From Lampris incognitus (taxonomy: Eukaryota > Chordata > Actinopteri > Lampriformes > Lampridae), in assembly GCF_029633865.1 (NCBI RefSeq), contig NC_079214.1, positions 21,769,950 through 21,833,949 of the forward strand: 64,000 nt of DNA, given 5' to 3'. A program made the position numbers and the translations under genes. This document shows, one piece after another, positions 23,501-38,000 of the stretch (within the stretch, counting starts at the first letter, position 1; every line of letters starts with the position of its first letter). The notes beneath the pieces were generated by a model. That model searched no databases. It worked only from the letters and a program-made list of their open reading frames with translations, and was not told the DNA's origin.

Positions 23501-26500
23501 CAGTTGAAAAGGTTGACGGAAACGGCAAAATTCGAAGACTTCTTCAATTTCGCAAAACAAGTCTTTGCAGCTCGCTTGAGGTAGTTTTTTTTGCCTTTTT
23601 CGAAAGATTCTATGCGCTAACTGGGAGATGAAACCCCCTTTCCGAATAAGTTCCGACAAAACGAACGAGTTAAATGTTCGCTGTGTATATCCGGGAAGAT
23701 GCCGACAGCGGAAACAGCTGCCGGCATCTTCCCGGATATTCCCGTGGCCAACATTTCTTTGTCTTCGTCTCCGGACAGCATGAAACATGGCCAATAATAG
23801 CTGACATGAAAGAACGATTACAGCTTTCCCAGTTGCAACAAATCCCTGAAGACCTCTCTCCATTTTCGCTCGTAAATGGCCAAGGCGAATTTCGCGACAT
23901 CTACTTCTTCTACTCTTGTTTATTACCGTGATGCATAACACAGACTATACCGCCACCTTCTGATGAAACTACGATTTGCAAACCAGTTTATGGAAACGCG
24001 CCTAATTTGCTTTTTTTTTCTTCTCAAGTTCAACTTTATTGTCCTATGTAAAATACAATGAAATTCTTGTGCTCTGGCTCTCTCTCTCTTCCTTAACACA
24101 AGGGGCACAAGGACAAAGGACAACCCCCCCCAAAAAAAACTACAGCCTTACATAGACTATGTACACATTAATTCATACTTTGTATACACAATGTACAGTA
24201 CACGATAACACAACAGTGTAAGGTGCATATGGGTGTGTCAGCTGTTCAGCAACCTGACTTCCTGTGGAAAGAAACTATTACTGAGATGGGCGGAGTGTGA
24301 TTTGATGCTCAGGTAATGTTTTCTAGCTGGAAAGAGCATGAATGGAACATGAGCGGGGTGGCCGCTGTCCTTAATGATGTTTTGGGCTTTCCTTTTGCAG
24401 CAAGTGGTGTAAATATTATGAAGTTGTGGTAGTTCCATGCCAGTGATTTTTGCTGCTGTCTGTACAGTCGTTTGAAGCAGTCTGCAGTCCTGAGCAATCG
24501 GTTGCCAAACCACACTATGATACAGCCTGTCAAGACACTCCCAATGATACTATGATAAAAGTTCCCTAAGAGTTTGAGTTTTGGTACTCATACCAAAACT
24601 CTAGAAACGCCTCAGAAACTGCAGTCTCTTCTGTGCCTTCTTCAGGATGAAGTTGGTGTTGAGAGACCATGTGAGGGTATCTGTGATGTGTAAAACTGTC
24701 CGCAATTTCAACAGATGACCAATTGATAAAAATAGGAATGGGATTTTCTTTGATCTCTCTAAAGTCAACAATTTTTTTTTTTGTCCTATTGACATGTAGA
24801 GAGAGGTTGTTATCATGGCACCATACGGTTAAATCTTCCACTTCCCTCCTATAGGCCCTCTCATCACTGTTGCTTTTTTTGCGATATTTCAAAAGTTTGC
24901 TTGAAATTTGCTTGACAATTAAAGGAAACACAGCTAATATGTAACTGCAGATATGCTACAATATTAAATAAAAGAAGGGCCACAATGTGCCAAACCTTTG
25001 TCAATTACAATGAGGCTGGTACAAGACCATAGATTAGATTCTCTATATGATAACAATAATAATAATAATAAATTAAACTTATATAGCGCTATATCCCAAT
25101 AACATCCCATTCTCCATAAATAATCATACTATACATTATATACTATAGAATATACATTCTGACTATTTTGTAGTTAATCTATTTATTCTTGTAATCAGTA
25201 TTTTATTCATCTAAAGTAATTTGTAATTGTAAACATTTCAAAGTTTAAAGGCTTTTATTAGATTTCCATATGATTTAAGGCTTCAAAGCAAAATTATATA
25301 TTAGCATAAAAGTAGCTATATCTGGAGTGCCAATGAGATCCTGAAATATGGGTAATACTGTTTGCTATGCATTTACATTACATTTAAGTCTAAGCCCCAT
25401 CCACTTACCTTAACAAACCTGTAATGGCCAACAAACCATTAGGTGTACTTGGAAATTCAAGCCAGCTGCCCAAGTCCACTTTCACACTGTGGTTTTTGTC
25501 ACCTTACCATCCCAAATGAAAGCTGTGTACATTCATTTATCATGTATGTTAGTTGGAAGTCTTGGAAAGTTCAGTGATATAGGTTAGTAAATGGCCAGTA
25601 AAGTAGTGAGTGCTGTACAGGCAATGGTGACAAATGTGTGAGCTGGTACAGATGTGAAACGAAAACAAATTAAACTCAAAACCAGTTTGTCTTGGCGTCC
25701 AGGTGGTGTGGCGGTCTATTCCATTGCCTACAAACACAGGGATTAATGTTTGAATCCTTGTATTACCTCCGGCTTGGTCGGGCATCCCTACAGACACAGT
25801 TGGCCGTGTCTGCGGGTGGAAAGCCGGATGGGGGAAGGGGCCTGGTCGCTGCACTAACGCCTCCTCTGGTCGGTTGGGGCGCCTATTCAGGGGGGAGGGG
25901 GAACTGGGGGAGAGGGGAATAGTGCGATCCTCCCACACACTACATCCCCCTGCCAAAACTCCTCACTGTCAGGTGAAAAGAAGCGGCTGGTGACTCCACC
26001 TGTGTCGGAGGAGGCATGTGGTAGTATGCAGCCCTCGAAGGATTGGCAGAGGGGGTGGAGCAGTGACCGGGACAGCTCGGAAGAGTGGGGTAATTGGCCA
26101 GATACAATTAAGGGGAAAATGGGGGGGGGGGCGTTGTCAGCCGTCATGGAATGTGATGCTATCATATAGTACACAATGACAGAATATGCTGTGTCTTGCA
26201 TGGTCAGTCTAGTATAGGGTCGAGTATCAAGAACCAGTTTTGACATGGAACAGATTCAAAATTTCCAAAAACTATTTGGTAAGGAACATGAAGCCGCTTA
26301 TCAAATCCTGAAAGCACAGTTTGAGTCACGGTCACAAAACAAGTGAAATACATTGAGGATTAAAAAAAATAATTATTATTATTCAGCTGTCAGGACCTGC
26401 TGACCTAACATCTTCTTCACTGTTACTGGAGCAAACGCTCTGATGAGTGGCGAAGCTTCACCAACGAAAACTCCAATGCGGCAATCACTGCAGTAAAATC

Positions 26501-29039
26501 AATGCAAAGGCCGAAGAACCTCCAATATGGGAAAGCATTTATTGTAACGTGATTTAAACCTGAAAAAAATCCTCTCGAAGAAATTTGTATTCCAGCTAAA
26601 TCTAGCCCTAAGGCAGCTTTTTGACTGATGCATCTTAGAATAGCAATTTGTCGTAATCAAATTAGATAGTAACAACAAACTTCTGTAGCTAATTAATTTA
26701 GGATGATTGACGCTTGCCAGACTGCTTTGGAATCATGCCGGTCAAGTTCCTTGATTTTTTTATTTTTTTTATTTTTTATGTTTTGTTAAAGACAGTTACT
26801 GCTCTAGTATGTCAATATGGCTTTGCACATTATACAAAGCACAATATTATTGGGTTTCTGTTTAGAATAATTGCTGTACTTTAGACACTTTAACCAAGAA
26901 TTAGTTTTGGGGGGTTTCACAGAAGTAATTTCCACAGTGTTCACCGTGGAGACCCTCAAGTTTCTGGGAACTACCAATCCCAAAGACCTGAAGTGGGAGA
27001 CCAACATCAACGCCATCCTCATAAAGGCCCAGCCGAGGATGTTCATAGTGGCTGTGGGGTTTTGCGTGTTTAAAACCAAGCAACATGTGTACAAATGTAT
27101 CCTTCAGAAGGGGAACCAAGTGTGCGCACATCCAGAAAAAATATTAAGGTGCAAGACAAAAATTACAACTCATAGAACAAAGGAGAGACCTCATTCCTGT
27201 GTTACAGATGTATCTCATCAAGCAAAGAAATTATCTGAAACTTATGTTTGGCAGAGATGTGAGACGTGCCAGTTTTTCATACATGGCACCCCCATCTGGG
27301 CTAAATTGGTACTCTACAGTTTGATAAGAAATGACTGGGGTAGTTTAGAGGTCGTTGTAAATGTTTAGATGGTTTGAGGTTGTGGGGAGTTGACCTGGGT
27401 ATGTTTCCGGGGTTGTTTGCGGTTTGTGTTTGAATAGTTTGGGGTTGTATTGGGGTATGTGTGGATAATTTGAGGTTGTTTTGGGGTATGTGTTGGGATA
27501 GTTTGAGGTTGTTTGGGGCAGTAACTATGGCCTGACAAAACCAAGTGTCGGTGGGTGGGTCCATCATTGTGCAGTAAGTGTATCTGAATTTGCAAAAGCC
27601 TTTCTTTTGCCTGGTCATTATTAGGGATGATCCTAATTTCTTGGCATGAATAGCATGTTGACTTTGTGAAGGAAGAAGGGCCATGACTCAAGTATTAGTT
27701 TCTTATGTTTTACCAGGGACAAAGAACTATTGCTAGTGGAAAAAAAAGTTTTCATTTTGTATGCCAAACATAAAAGAGCCAACCCCTTCATTATTTTTTG
27801 GCAAGAGGCTGTGCTCTAAGCAGATTAATACCCTTTGAGGTGCATGTTGCACAATTTGGACAAATTTGGTTCTCGGCCAGTGGGTAGTACATTCAAAGCA
27901 TTTAACAAATGCCTGGTTGGGTTTTATCCTGTTCATGTCGTCTTGATTTAAAAGAAATAATGCTGAGGATGTTTTTCTGTTATTTTACTTTTTATTGCCA
28001 GAGTGATTACCTTTTGACCCTGGCTGCTTCTCTTACTAGTGCTTTTACAGTGCCTGTACTCATGAATGAAATGTAGTGTGTGCATGCACACACAGATGAA
28101 CACACACACACACACACACACAACAACAACAATTTGCTGCATATTCATCAGTCCCGCCATGTTGTAACATCGACTGCCATCTTATAGAGCAACTGATTTT
28201 TGTCTTTTTATTCGATAATGATAGCAACAACAACAATACTGATGATAATAATGATAATATTAATACTTTTTTCTAATAGAATGTTTCGAAGCATTCACAA
28301 GGAGTCTTATGGAACAACAGAGAACGTGACTGAATACAACAAAAGCAAATAGCAGTAAACTCAGAGAAGGAAAATCACAATAACAGCGTAGTATCTTATT
28401 TAAAAAAAATCACTGCTCCTTTGAAGAAAGATAATATAATTTTTGACATCTTCAACATTTGCTGTTTAGGGGCTCTTGAGCAAGTAACGGTGTGTTGTTA
28501 CCAGCTGCTGCAGCTGCATTGTTGAGCGGCCCACAACAGAAGGCCGTGGATGCACTGGGCACAGCTCACATGTAAATGCATTCACGGCTATGTAGCGTGA
28601 CGTAATTGAACATTTGTGAGCATGTTCGGCAAACCTTTTGTTGGAGAAAAAAGACACTCCCATTTTGATCTAAGCGGTAATTCCTCTTTTGCTTTTTGTT
28701 GTGTTGTGTTGTGTTTTTTTTTTGTTTTTTTTTTTGCCTGTAACCTTTAATATGACCGTGTTGAATAGTGCATTTACAACAGCCCAGCACACTTAAGAAT
28801 CTGTCAGACTGGAGAGGAGAAAGTGGTGCAAGGTAGAGGTATTTCAGTGGAGCGGGGGATGGACTGCCGAAGGTTTGTGTCCACATGTGGTCCTGAAGGA
28901 CCCACAGGGCTGAGTGGCTCCCGCTTTGTCTCTGTTCCAGAGTGATTAAAGGGTGTGTGTGCGCTGCAAAAATCTTTTTTTCCCTGTATTTGAAGTGTAA
29001 AGAGATCTCCTCACAGCATTACGCAGACAGAGAGAGAGA

Positions 29040-29096
<57 letters not shown>

Positions 29097-29199
29097 TGTA
29101 GTTCAGTTATTTTGTTTTCCAACCACTGCTAACTCAGAGCCAGGATTGAGTGCTCCCAGAAGACAGAGCTAAGTTAATAGTCCGTCTGTTCCTATTGCA

Positions 29200-29261
<62 letters not shown>

Positions 29262-31991
29262 CATGGACACAGATATCTCTGGATTTAATTATGTCCTCCT
29301 GAGTGCCAGCCTGAAATTTCGAAAAATACTGCAGAGGACTCGGACGGATGATGGATAATGTTCATTTCTGAGGGTTTTGTTCATATCCTCACCCTCTCTC
29401 TCACCATGACGTCAACTCACTGAGAGCTAGTCCGCAGTTAGGATCTGTTTCCTTTTTCATGCAGCGTATGCCTATAGTTTACAGGTCCAGGCCCGCCTGT
29501 AAAGCTTTCTCAGCAGTGAAAGTGTTGCACATGCAGGGCACAGCGAGGTCAATATGATAATAAGAGCTCTGGGGATGCTTCTCCGAATGCATGAGTCCTC
29601 TTTATACTTCTTTTTTGTCTCACGTCTGGGAGAGATTTTTTTTTATTTACTTCTGCTGTTTCAACCATAGATGGACCACTTAAGCAGTGGTGGTGTCAGT
29701 ATAATTTGTGGAACAAGTACTTTCTCATGTTCTTTTTTTATTTCCCAGAGAACCTAGAGTCTGTGTGTAAAACTGTGCAAAATGTGCGGGGCACTGAATT
29801 TAGTTTAACAAGCCAACAACAACAAAATAGTGAATGCCATATGTGCTGTCAAAAGCATACTAGTTTTCAAGATGTGTTTTTAGGGTGTAGAGGAATCCAG
29901 CTCTCATGCCATCCATCAGCTTTGCCCCAGTAGATTAACTGTTGTGCCAGATGTGGGTTCAGGTCAGTTTAGTGAATAAATCAATTAGCTGATGAATTCC
30001 ATTTCACCTCATTCTCAGTAAATATGGTTTACCCTAAATGACTCACTACATTTCTTCCCCAATGAGAAAGTACTTCGTGTTGATATTCAGTTAGCTGTGG
30101 TTGAATATATATATATGTGTAGGAAAAAAACGTTTAATACATAGCAGTATAAGCTTGTTTCATGCGTCACGCACTCATCAGCTGCTAATGTGAATCAACA
30201 AAGAAAAACACACAGTTTACGTTGCCCCGCGTCACGCTCCTAATTTCGGTGGACAGCAACCAATGAGAGGAGAAAACATTTGAACGATTACAACCAATGG
30301 GGTAGGTAGTTACGATGGCCCGCAACCAATGGTGGGGTAGAAAACATTACAACCAATGGGGTAAGGGGCTAGGGCTTGTATTGAAAAAGCATTTAAATGA
30401 CCAGGGCACTGCTGAAATAGCCTACATTTAAAATATAACAAAGTAACGTCAAATGGGGTAATTTATGTCTATCATATAGTGGGGGTGGTGTTGGGGCACA
30501 GCTGGAAGGGCAGGCAGTTAAAATATGAAAAAAAAATCTAATAAATGCCATGTGTATCATCTAATGGGGGGGGGTGAGAGAATAATAAAGACATTTTACT
30601 TGTAGTAACAAAGGAGATATTTTTTTCGGTGTCTACAGCTGGTGGCTAATTCGTTTCTACTATTCAAGGTAGACATATCAGGTATCAGGTCTGCAGATAA
30701 TAAAATACTTTTCTGCCAAGCACAGGTTACGTCTTTTGTCACTAATTGAATATGCATTGCGCTTTGCAAGGATTTTCCATATATATATATATATATACAC
30801 TACCGTTCAAAAGTTTGGGATCACCCAAACAATTTTGTGTTTTCCATGAAAAGTCACACTTATTCACCACCATATGTTGTGAAATGAATAGAAAATAGAG
30901 TCAAGACATTGACAAGGTTAGAAATAATGATTTGTATTTGAAATAAGATTTTTTTTACATCAAACTTTGCTTTCGTCAAAGAATCCTCCATTTGCAGCAA
31001 TTACAGCATTGCAGACCTTTGGCATTCTAGCTGTTAATTTGTTGAGGTAATCTGGAGAAATTGCACCCCACTCTTCCAGAAGCAGCTCCCACAAGTTGGA
31101 TTGGTTGGATGGGCACTTCTTTGAGCAGATTGAGTTTCTGGAGCATCACATTTGTGGGGTCAATTAAACGCTCAAAATGGCCAGAAAAAGAGAACTTTCA
31201 TCTGAAACTCGACAGTCTATTCTTGTTCTTAGAAATGAAGGCTATTCCATGCGAGAAATTGCTAAGAAATTGAAGATTTCCTACACCGGTGTGTACTACT
31301 CCCTTCAGAGGACAGCACAAACAGGCTCTAACAGGTACTATTTAATGAAGATGCCAGTTGGGGACCTGTGAGGCGTCTGTTTCTCAAACTAGAGACTCTA
31401 ATGTACTTATCTTCTTGCTCAGTTGTGCAACGCGGCCTCCCACTTCTTTTTCTACTCTGGTTAGAGCCTGTTTGTGCTGTCCTCTGAAGGGAGTAGTACA
31501 CACCGGTGTAGGAAATCTTCAATTTCTTAGCAATTTCTCGCATGGAATAGCCTTCATTTCTAAGAACAAGAATAGACTGTCGAGTTTCAGATGAAAGTTC
31601 TCTTTTTCTGGCCATTTTGAGCGTTTAATTGACCCCACAAATGTGATGCTCCAGAAACTCAATCTGCTCAAAGAAGTGCCCATCCAACCAATCCAACTTG
31701 TGGGAGCTGCTTCTGGAAGCGTGGGGTGCAATTTCTCCAGATTACCTCAACAAATTAACAGCTAGAATGCCAAAGGTCTGCAATGCTGTAATTGCTGCAA
31801 ATGGAGGATTCTTTGACGAAAGCAAAGTTTGATGTAAAAAAAATCTTATTTCAAATACAAATCATTATTTCTAACCTTGTCAATGTCTTGACTCTATTTT
31901 CTATTCATTTCACTACATATGGTGGTGAATAAGTGTGACTTTTCATGGAAAACACAAAATTGTTTGGGTGATCCCAAACTTTTGAACGGTA

Positions 31992-32046
<55 letters not shown>

Positions 32047-35000
32047 TAGCGCACAAGTAGCATGTAACTGCCTGCTCTCAAATATGTTGCTCTCAAATGT
32101 ATAAACCGAAATCCACAGATAAAGCATGGACCATCCTCATGTTAAATTACTTACAGCAGGAGACCTTCCCAGCAATGCTGAGTTTGAAATACTGGAGCAT
32201 TTTATTCAGACCTCCTCCTGTCTCTGCCATATGGAATAACGATTTAGGTCTAGGGTCAGGAAAAGATCTTCATGTTCCTACCAAACATAAGCTCACTGCT
32301 GCCTGCGCTTGGTTCCATGAAACCAAACAAACCCTGTCGCCCTGGGGTACATGTTTGTGTGTAGTCAGGAAGTTGAATTCATTCTGCCCTAGAGGCTCGC
32401 TGTCTGTTGTATAACCGCTTCATTCAACTGGCTTTTTCTTGTTATCGGCTTTGCCTTTATTAGCTTTTGGCTTTCATCGCAGTGTCTTTCCGTATGAAAA
32501 GCAAAATGATCACAGCAGAGCGGAAAAATAGGTTTAATATAATTTTCTTCCATTAATTTTGCAAGTGTGTGGCCTATCAATAGAGCCATTTGCCCAGTAA
32601 ATGGTCCTAATGGCTCTTGTGCCCCAGGCTAACAGTAGCATAACACTGTAGCATAACACCCTGTGTGTGTGTGGGGGGGGGGGTAGAGAGATATAAAATT
32701 TTAAAAAATTAAAAAGCTGTGTATTTGGGTTCATCTGATAGAAGTGGTTTTGTGTTACAGTGAGTTTGACTGTTGAATCTACTACCAGGTTTATGTAATG
32801 CATAACAGTCACTCGCTGATATCAACGATAACCTTCCTGTAATGGTCATATTTAAGGTAAATGAGGATAATGTACAGTAATGGTCAACTTATATTGTACA
32901 TTCCCTGATACATTTGTATCAAACATCTAACTTACTTTCACTCTTACAAGCTTCACTTAAATTGTTACTGCTTTTAGTTATCACTATAGGGGAGTAAACT
33001 GATTGTGGGAATTTTGGAATTGCCACGACTAATGACATGTCCTTTTTTGCTGGTATGTGCAGACTGAACCTTTCACCTCACACCATGGAGACTGACGATG
33101 GTTTGTTGGCTCATGGACGCATCTTATCTGGATTGGCTTGTCAGTGACTAATAGAACTGTTGGTGCCTTTCTCCAGTGCTTTACCAAGTGCTTTTGGTGT
33201 TCAATCTGTGTCGTCATCTCAGATACCCCATCTTACACTCTTGACATATACGTATATTTAATAGGAATGGGTAATTTGGCTCATTTCACTGCTCATATTT
33301 TTAACTGACTTCTTTGAAAATGACAAAACAAAGACAGTACGGTAAAGTGAAAACTGAGATTTGCACAAAATAAAGACGACAAACATGAGTAGCCCATATC
33401 AGACACATCTGAAAATGTGCAAGAATAATGTGAGAGTTGCTACATGTCTCCATCATGTTCATGGCATTCCAGCTATCATATATTTTGCTAGCAGATGCTA
33501 TCCCTGTACTCCAAGCACACTAAGTACATCAAGTATATCAAGGTCCATGTGTGTCGCTGCACAGTTCAGTATAGGCAAGGAAGGGCAAATTAATTTGTGT
33601 AGCCCATTCCAGCAACAAGGCAATATATAAAACAAAAGGCATCAAGACAAAATGAAAAAGCAACATGAGGCAATAAAAGACATAAAAAAAGATAGATAAC
33701 ATTTACAGTGAAGTCTAAGATGATAATCAAAAGCTTCAAATTTGATTTAATAAAAGGCAGCACAAACAGGAAAGTGTTCAGCCTTGATTTAGAAGAACTG
33801 AGAGTTGCAGCAGACCTGCAGTTTTCTGGGAGTTTGTTCTAGATATGTGGTGCATAAAAACTGGAAGCTGCCTCCATGTTTAGTTTTGACATTGAGGACA
33901 GAAAGCAGACCTGTCCCAGATGATCTGAGAGATCTGGATGGTTCATAGCATAGCAGAACATCAGAAATGTATTTCAGCCCTAAACCATTCAGTGCTGTAT
34001 AAACCAAGAGCAGTATATTTAATTAGCCAATAGGAAGGAGTATAACGGGGAAAATAGACTTTGTTTTTAATACAGCACGGGTTGGGTTTTTTTTTCGTTT
34101 TTTTTTTTTTTCGTTTTTTTTTTTTTTTTGGATGATCATTACGCACTAGTATACTGGTCCCAAGCCCGGATAAATGGGGAGGGTTGCATCAGGAAGGGCG
34201 TCTGGCATAAAATCTTTGCCAAATCAAATATGCGGATCATAAATCAGATTTCCACACCGGATCGGTCAAGGCCCGGGTTACCAACGACCACCACAGGTAC
34301 TGTTAACCAGCAGTGTGCCAATGGAAACTATGCTACTGTTGGGCGAAGGAGAAGAAGAGGGGGAAGGCATGTGCGGAGGCAGTAGAAGAGGAGGAAGGGT
34401 AAGAGTGTAGAGGTGAAAGTCGTAATTTTGAATGTTGGCATTATGACTGGTAAAGGGAGAGAGCTGGCTGATATGATGGAGAGAAGGAAGGTAGATATAC
34501 TGTGTGTGCAAGAGACCAAGTGGAAGGGGAGTAAGGCCAGGAGCATTGGAGGAGGGTTCAGACCCTTCTACCATGGTGTGAATGAGAGGAGAAATGGGGT
34601 AGGGGTAATTCTGAAGGAAGAGTATATCAAGGGTGTGTTGGAGGTGATGAGAGTGTTGGACAGAGTGATGAGTATGAAGCTGGAAATCGAAGGTGTGTTG
34701 ATGAATGTTATCAGCACATATGCCCCACAAGTTGGGTGTGAGATGGAAGAGAAAGAAGAATTCTGGAGTGAGTTGGATGTAGTGGTGGAGAGTGTACCCA
34801 AAGAGGAGAGAGTGGTGATTGGAGCGGACTTCAATGGGTATGTTGGTGAAGGGAACAGAGGTGATGGGTAGGTGTGGTGTCAAGGAGAGGAATGTAAATG
34901 GACAGATGATGGTGATTTTGCAGAAAGGATGGAAATGGCTGTGGTGAATACATACACTATATGGACAAAAGTATTGGGACACACCTCTTAATCATTGAAT

Positions 35001-38000
35001 TCAGGTGTTTCATTCAGACCCATTGCCACAGGTGTATAAAATCAAGCAGCTAGCCATGCAGTCTGCATTTACAAACACTGAAAGAATGGGTTGTTCTGAA
35101 AAGCTCAGTGAATTCAAGCGTGGTACTGTCATAGGATTCCACCTTTGCAATAAGTCAGTTTGTGAAATTTCTTCCCTGCTAGATATTCCACGGTCAACTG
35201 TAAGTGGTATTATTGAAAAGTGGAAGCATTTAGGAACAACAGAAACTCAGCCATGAAGTGGCACACCACGTGAAGTCACACAGCGGGGTCAACGAGTGCT
35301 AAGGCGCATAGCGCGTAAAAGTCATCAACGCTCTGTTGACTCAGTAACCAGAATTCCAAACTTCCTCTGGCATTAACATTAGCCCAAAAACTGCACCGGG
35401 AGCTTCATGGAATGGGTTTCCATGGCCGAGCAGCTGCATGCAAGCCTTACATCACCAAGCACAATGCCAAGCGTCGGATGGAGTGCTGTAAAGCACGCTG
35501 CCACTGGACTCTGGAGCAGTGGAAACGTGTTCTGTGGAGTGACGAATCACGCTTCTCTGTCTGGCAGTCTGATGGATGAGTCTGGGTTTGGCAGATGCCA
35601 GGAGAACGTTACCTGCCTGACTGCATTGTGCCAACTGTAAAGTTTGATGGAGGAGGGATAATGGTATGGGGTTGTTTTCCCAGGGCTGGGCTAGGCCCTT
35701 TAGTTCCAGTGAAGGGAAATCTTAATGCTTCAGCATACCAAGACATTTTGGACAATTCTATGCTTCCAACTTTGTGGGAACAGTTTGGGGAGGGCCCTTT
35801 TCTGTTCCGTCATGACTGTGCCCCAGTGCACAAAGCAAGGTCCATTAAGACATGGTTGGGTGAGTTTGGTGTGGAAGAACTTGACTGGCCCGCACAGAGC
35901 CCTGACCTCAACCCCATCGAACACCTTTGGGATAAACTAGAAAGGAGATTGCGAGCCAGGTCTTCTCATCCAACATCAGTGCCTGACCTCACAAATGCTC
36001 TTCTGGGTGAATGGGCAAAAATTCCCACAGACACACCCCAAAATCTTGTGGAAAGCCTTCCCAGAAGAGTGGAAGCTGTTATAGCTGCAAACGGGGGGAC
36101 CAACTCTATATTAATGCATATGGATTTAGAATGGGATGTCATAAAAGCTCCTGTAGGTATAATGGCCAGGTGTCCCAATACTTTTGTCCATATAGTGTAT
36201 TTCAAGAAGAAGGAGGAACACAGGGTGACATAAAAATGGAGGAAAGTGTACACAGGCGGACTATATCTTATGTAGCAGGCATGATCTGAAAGGTATTGGA
36301 GACTGCAAGATAGTGACAGGGGAGAACATAGCTAGGCCGTATCGGATGGTGGTCTGTAGGATGACGTTGGAGACCAAGAAAAAGAAGAGAATGAAGGTGA
36401 AAATTGAAGAAAGAAGACTGTTGTGTGGCATATCAAGATTCAAGATTATTTGTTACATCTTATGATACAAGTACAAGAGAGTAAAATTATTGTGTTTCGG
36501 CTCCTCAACACTGCAGCAACAATAGTAATAACGGTAGGGGGAGGAGGTCAGGGAGTTGAGAGTTAAGACAGGCACTGGGTGGTAGTGAAGATTTGCTGAA
36601 TGGCTGGGCAAGCACTGCAGAAATAGTGAGGGAGACAGCTAGGAAAGGTATTGGTGTGTCATCTGGACAGAGGAAGGAAGACATGAGACTTGGTGGTGGA
36701 ATGAGGAAGTACAGCAAAGTGTACAGAGGAAGAGGTTGGCAAAGAAGTGGGATAGTCTGAGAGATGAAGAAAGTAGACGGGTGTACAAGGAGATCCAGCG
36801 TAAAGCGAAGAGTGAGGTGGCAAAGAAAGTAAAAGGCGTATGGTGAGTTGTATGAGAGGTTAGACACTAAGGAAGGAGAAAAGGACTTGTGCTGATTAGC
36901 TAGACAGAAGGACTGTGCTGGGAAGGATGTGCAGCAGGTTAGAGCGATCAAGGATAGAGATGGAAATGTGCTGACAAGTGAGGAGAGTGTGTTGGGAAGG
37001 TGGAAGGAGTACTTTGAGGGGCTGATAAATGAAGAAAAGGAGAGAGAGAGAAGGTTGAATGATGTGGGGATAGTGAATCAGGAGGTGCAGTGGATTAGCA
37101 AGGAGGAAATGAGGGCAACTATGAAGAGGATGAAGAGTGGAAAGGCAGTTGGTCCAGATGACATACCTGTGGAGGCATGGAGATGTTTAGGAGAGATGAC
37201 AGTGGAGTTTTTAACTAGATTGTTTAACACAATCTTGGAAAGTGAGAGGATGCATGAGGAGTGGAGAAGAAGCATACTGATACCGATTTTCAAGAATAAG
37301 GGCGATGTGCAGAATTGTAGCAGCTACAGAGGTATAATGTTGATCAGCCACAGCATGAAGATAAAGGAAAGAGTAATAGAAGCTAGGTTAAGAGAGAGGT
37401 GACGATTAGTGAGCAGCAGTATGGTTTCATGCCACAAACGAGCACTACAGATGTGATGTTTGCTATGAGAATGTTGATGGAGAAGTATAGAGAAGGTCAG
37501 AAGGTCAAAGAGGAGGTTTATGGATGTGGTGAGTGAGGACATGCAGGTGGCTGGTGTGACAGAATAAGATGCAGAAGACAGGAAGAGATGGAAATGGATG
37601 ATCCCCTGTGGCAACCTCTAACAGGAGCAGCCAAAAGTAGTAGTACATAGTGCAGTGCCCGTTCATCCAAACTTCACACTCGACACGCGAAGGAATACGG
37701 GTGTAATTCTTCCTCTGACCACAATGTGGGTTGCAGTGGCAGAGTGGCTTCGCTCATGTTTCCACTTGTTGACTCCATGGGAACTGTGATTATCTTAACT
37801 GGGCATTTGTCAAAGACAGGAAGACGCCCAAACAGTGCACCAGCCAACTGAAGAGAGGAGAAGGAAAACAGCTGCCTAGTGTAAACTAGTGGTGATTCCG
37901 TCTGTGACAGGAGTGTCAGAACAGTTGAGTGGGTATTTTCCAAACACCACGTCGCACTTTCTTCAAACCCCAAAACACTGCACCAGAAATTGGTCTACCC

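Larger units (their letters stand above)
34135..37648 (+). mobile_element. RTE-like (BovB/CFDP2-type) LINE, interrupted by a Tc1 element
   Basis: The 5' part (34135-34400) has the usual leader (GGGAGGGTTGCATCAGGAAG). The endonuclease domain follows at 34413-34871: [50 protein letters not shown] and GADFNGYVG. After the Tc1 insertion the frame resumes with [10 protein letters not shown]. Reverse transcriptase is at 36929-37402: [42 protein letters not shown]. The 3' end (37590-37648) reads TGTGGCAACCTCTAACAGGA. Stops and frameshifts are present. Naming as RTE-like is from memory of similar fish proteins. Confidence 0.8.

Noticed and set aside
23297-23941. 214-codon minus-strand open frame beside BBOX1 exon 3
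   Set aside because: Runs over the CpG-rich hairpin repeat; composition is basic and irregular with no domain.
34278-34982. 234-codon minus-strand open frame
   Set aside because: Antisense shadow of the RTE-like LINE endonuclease frame, with an artificial His/Pro/Leu-rich composition.
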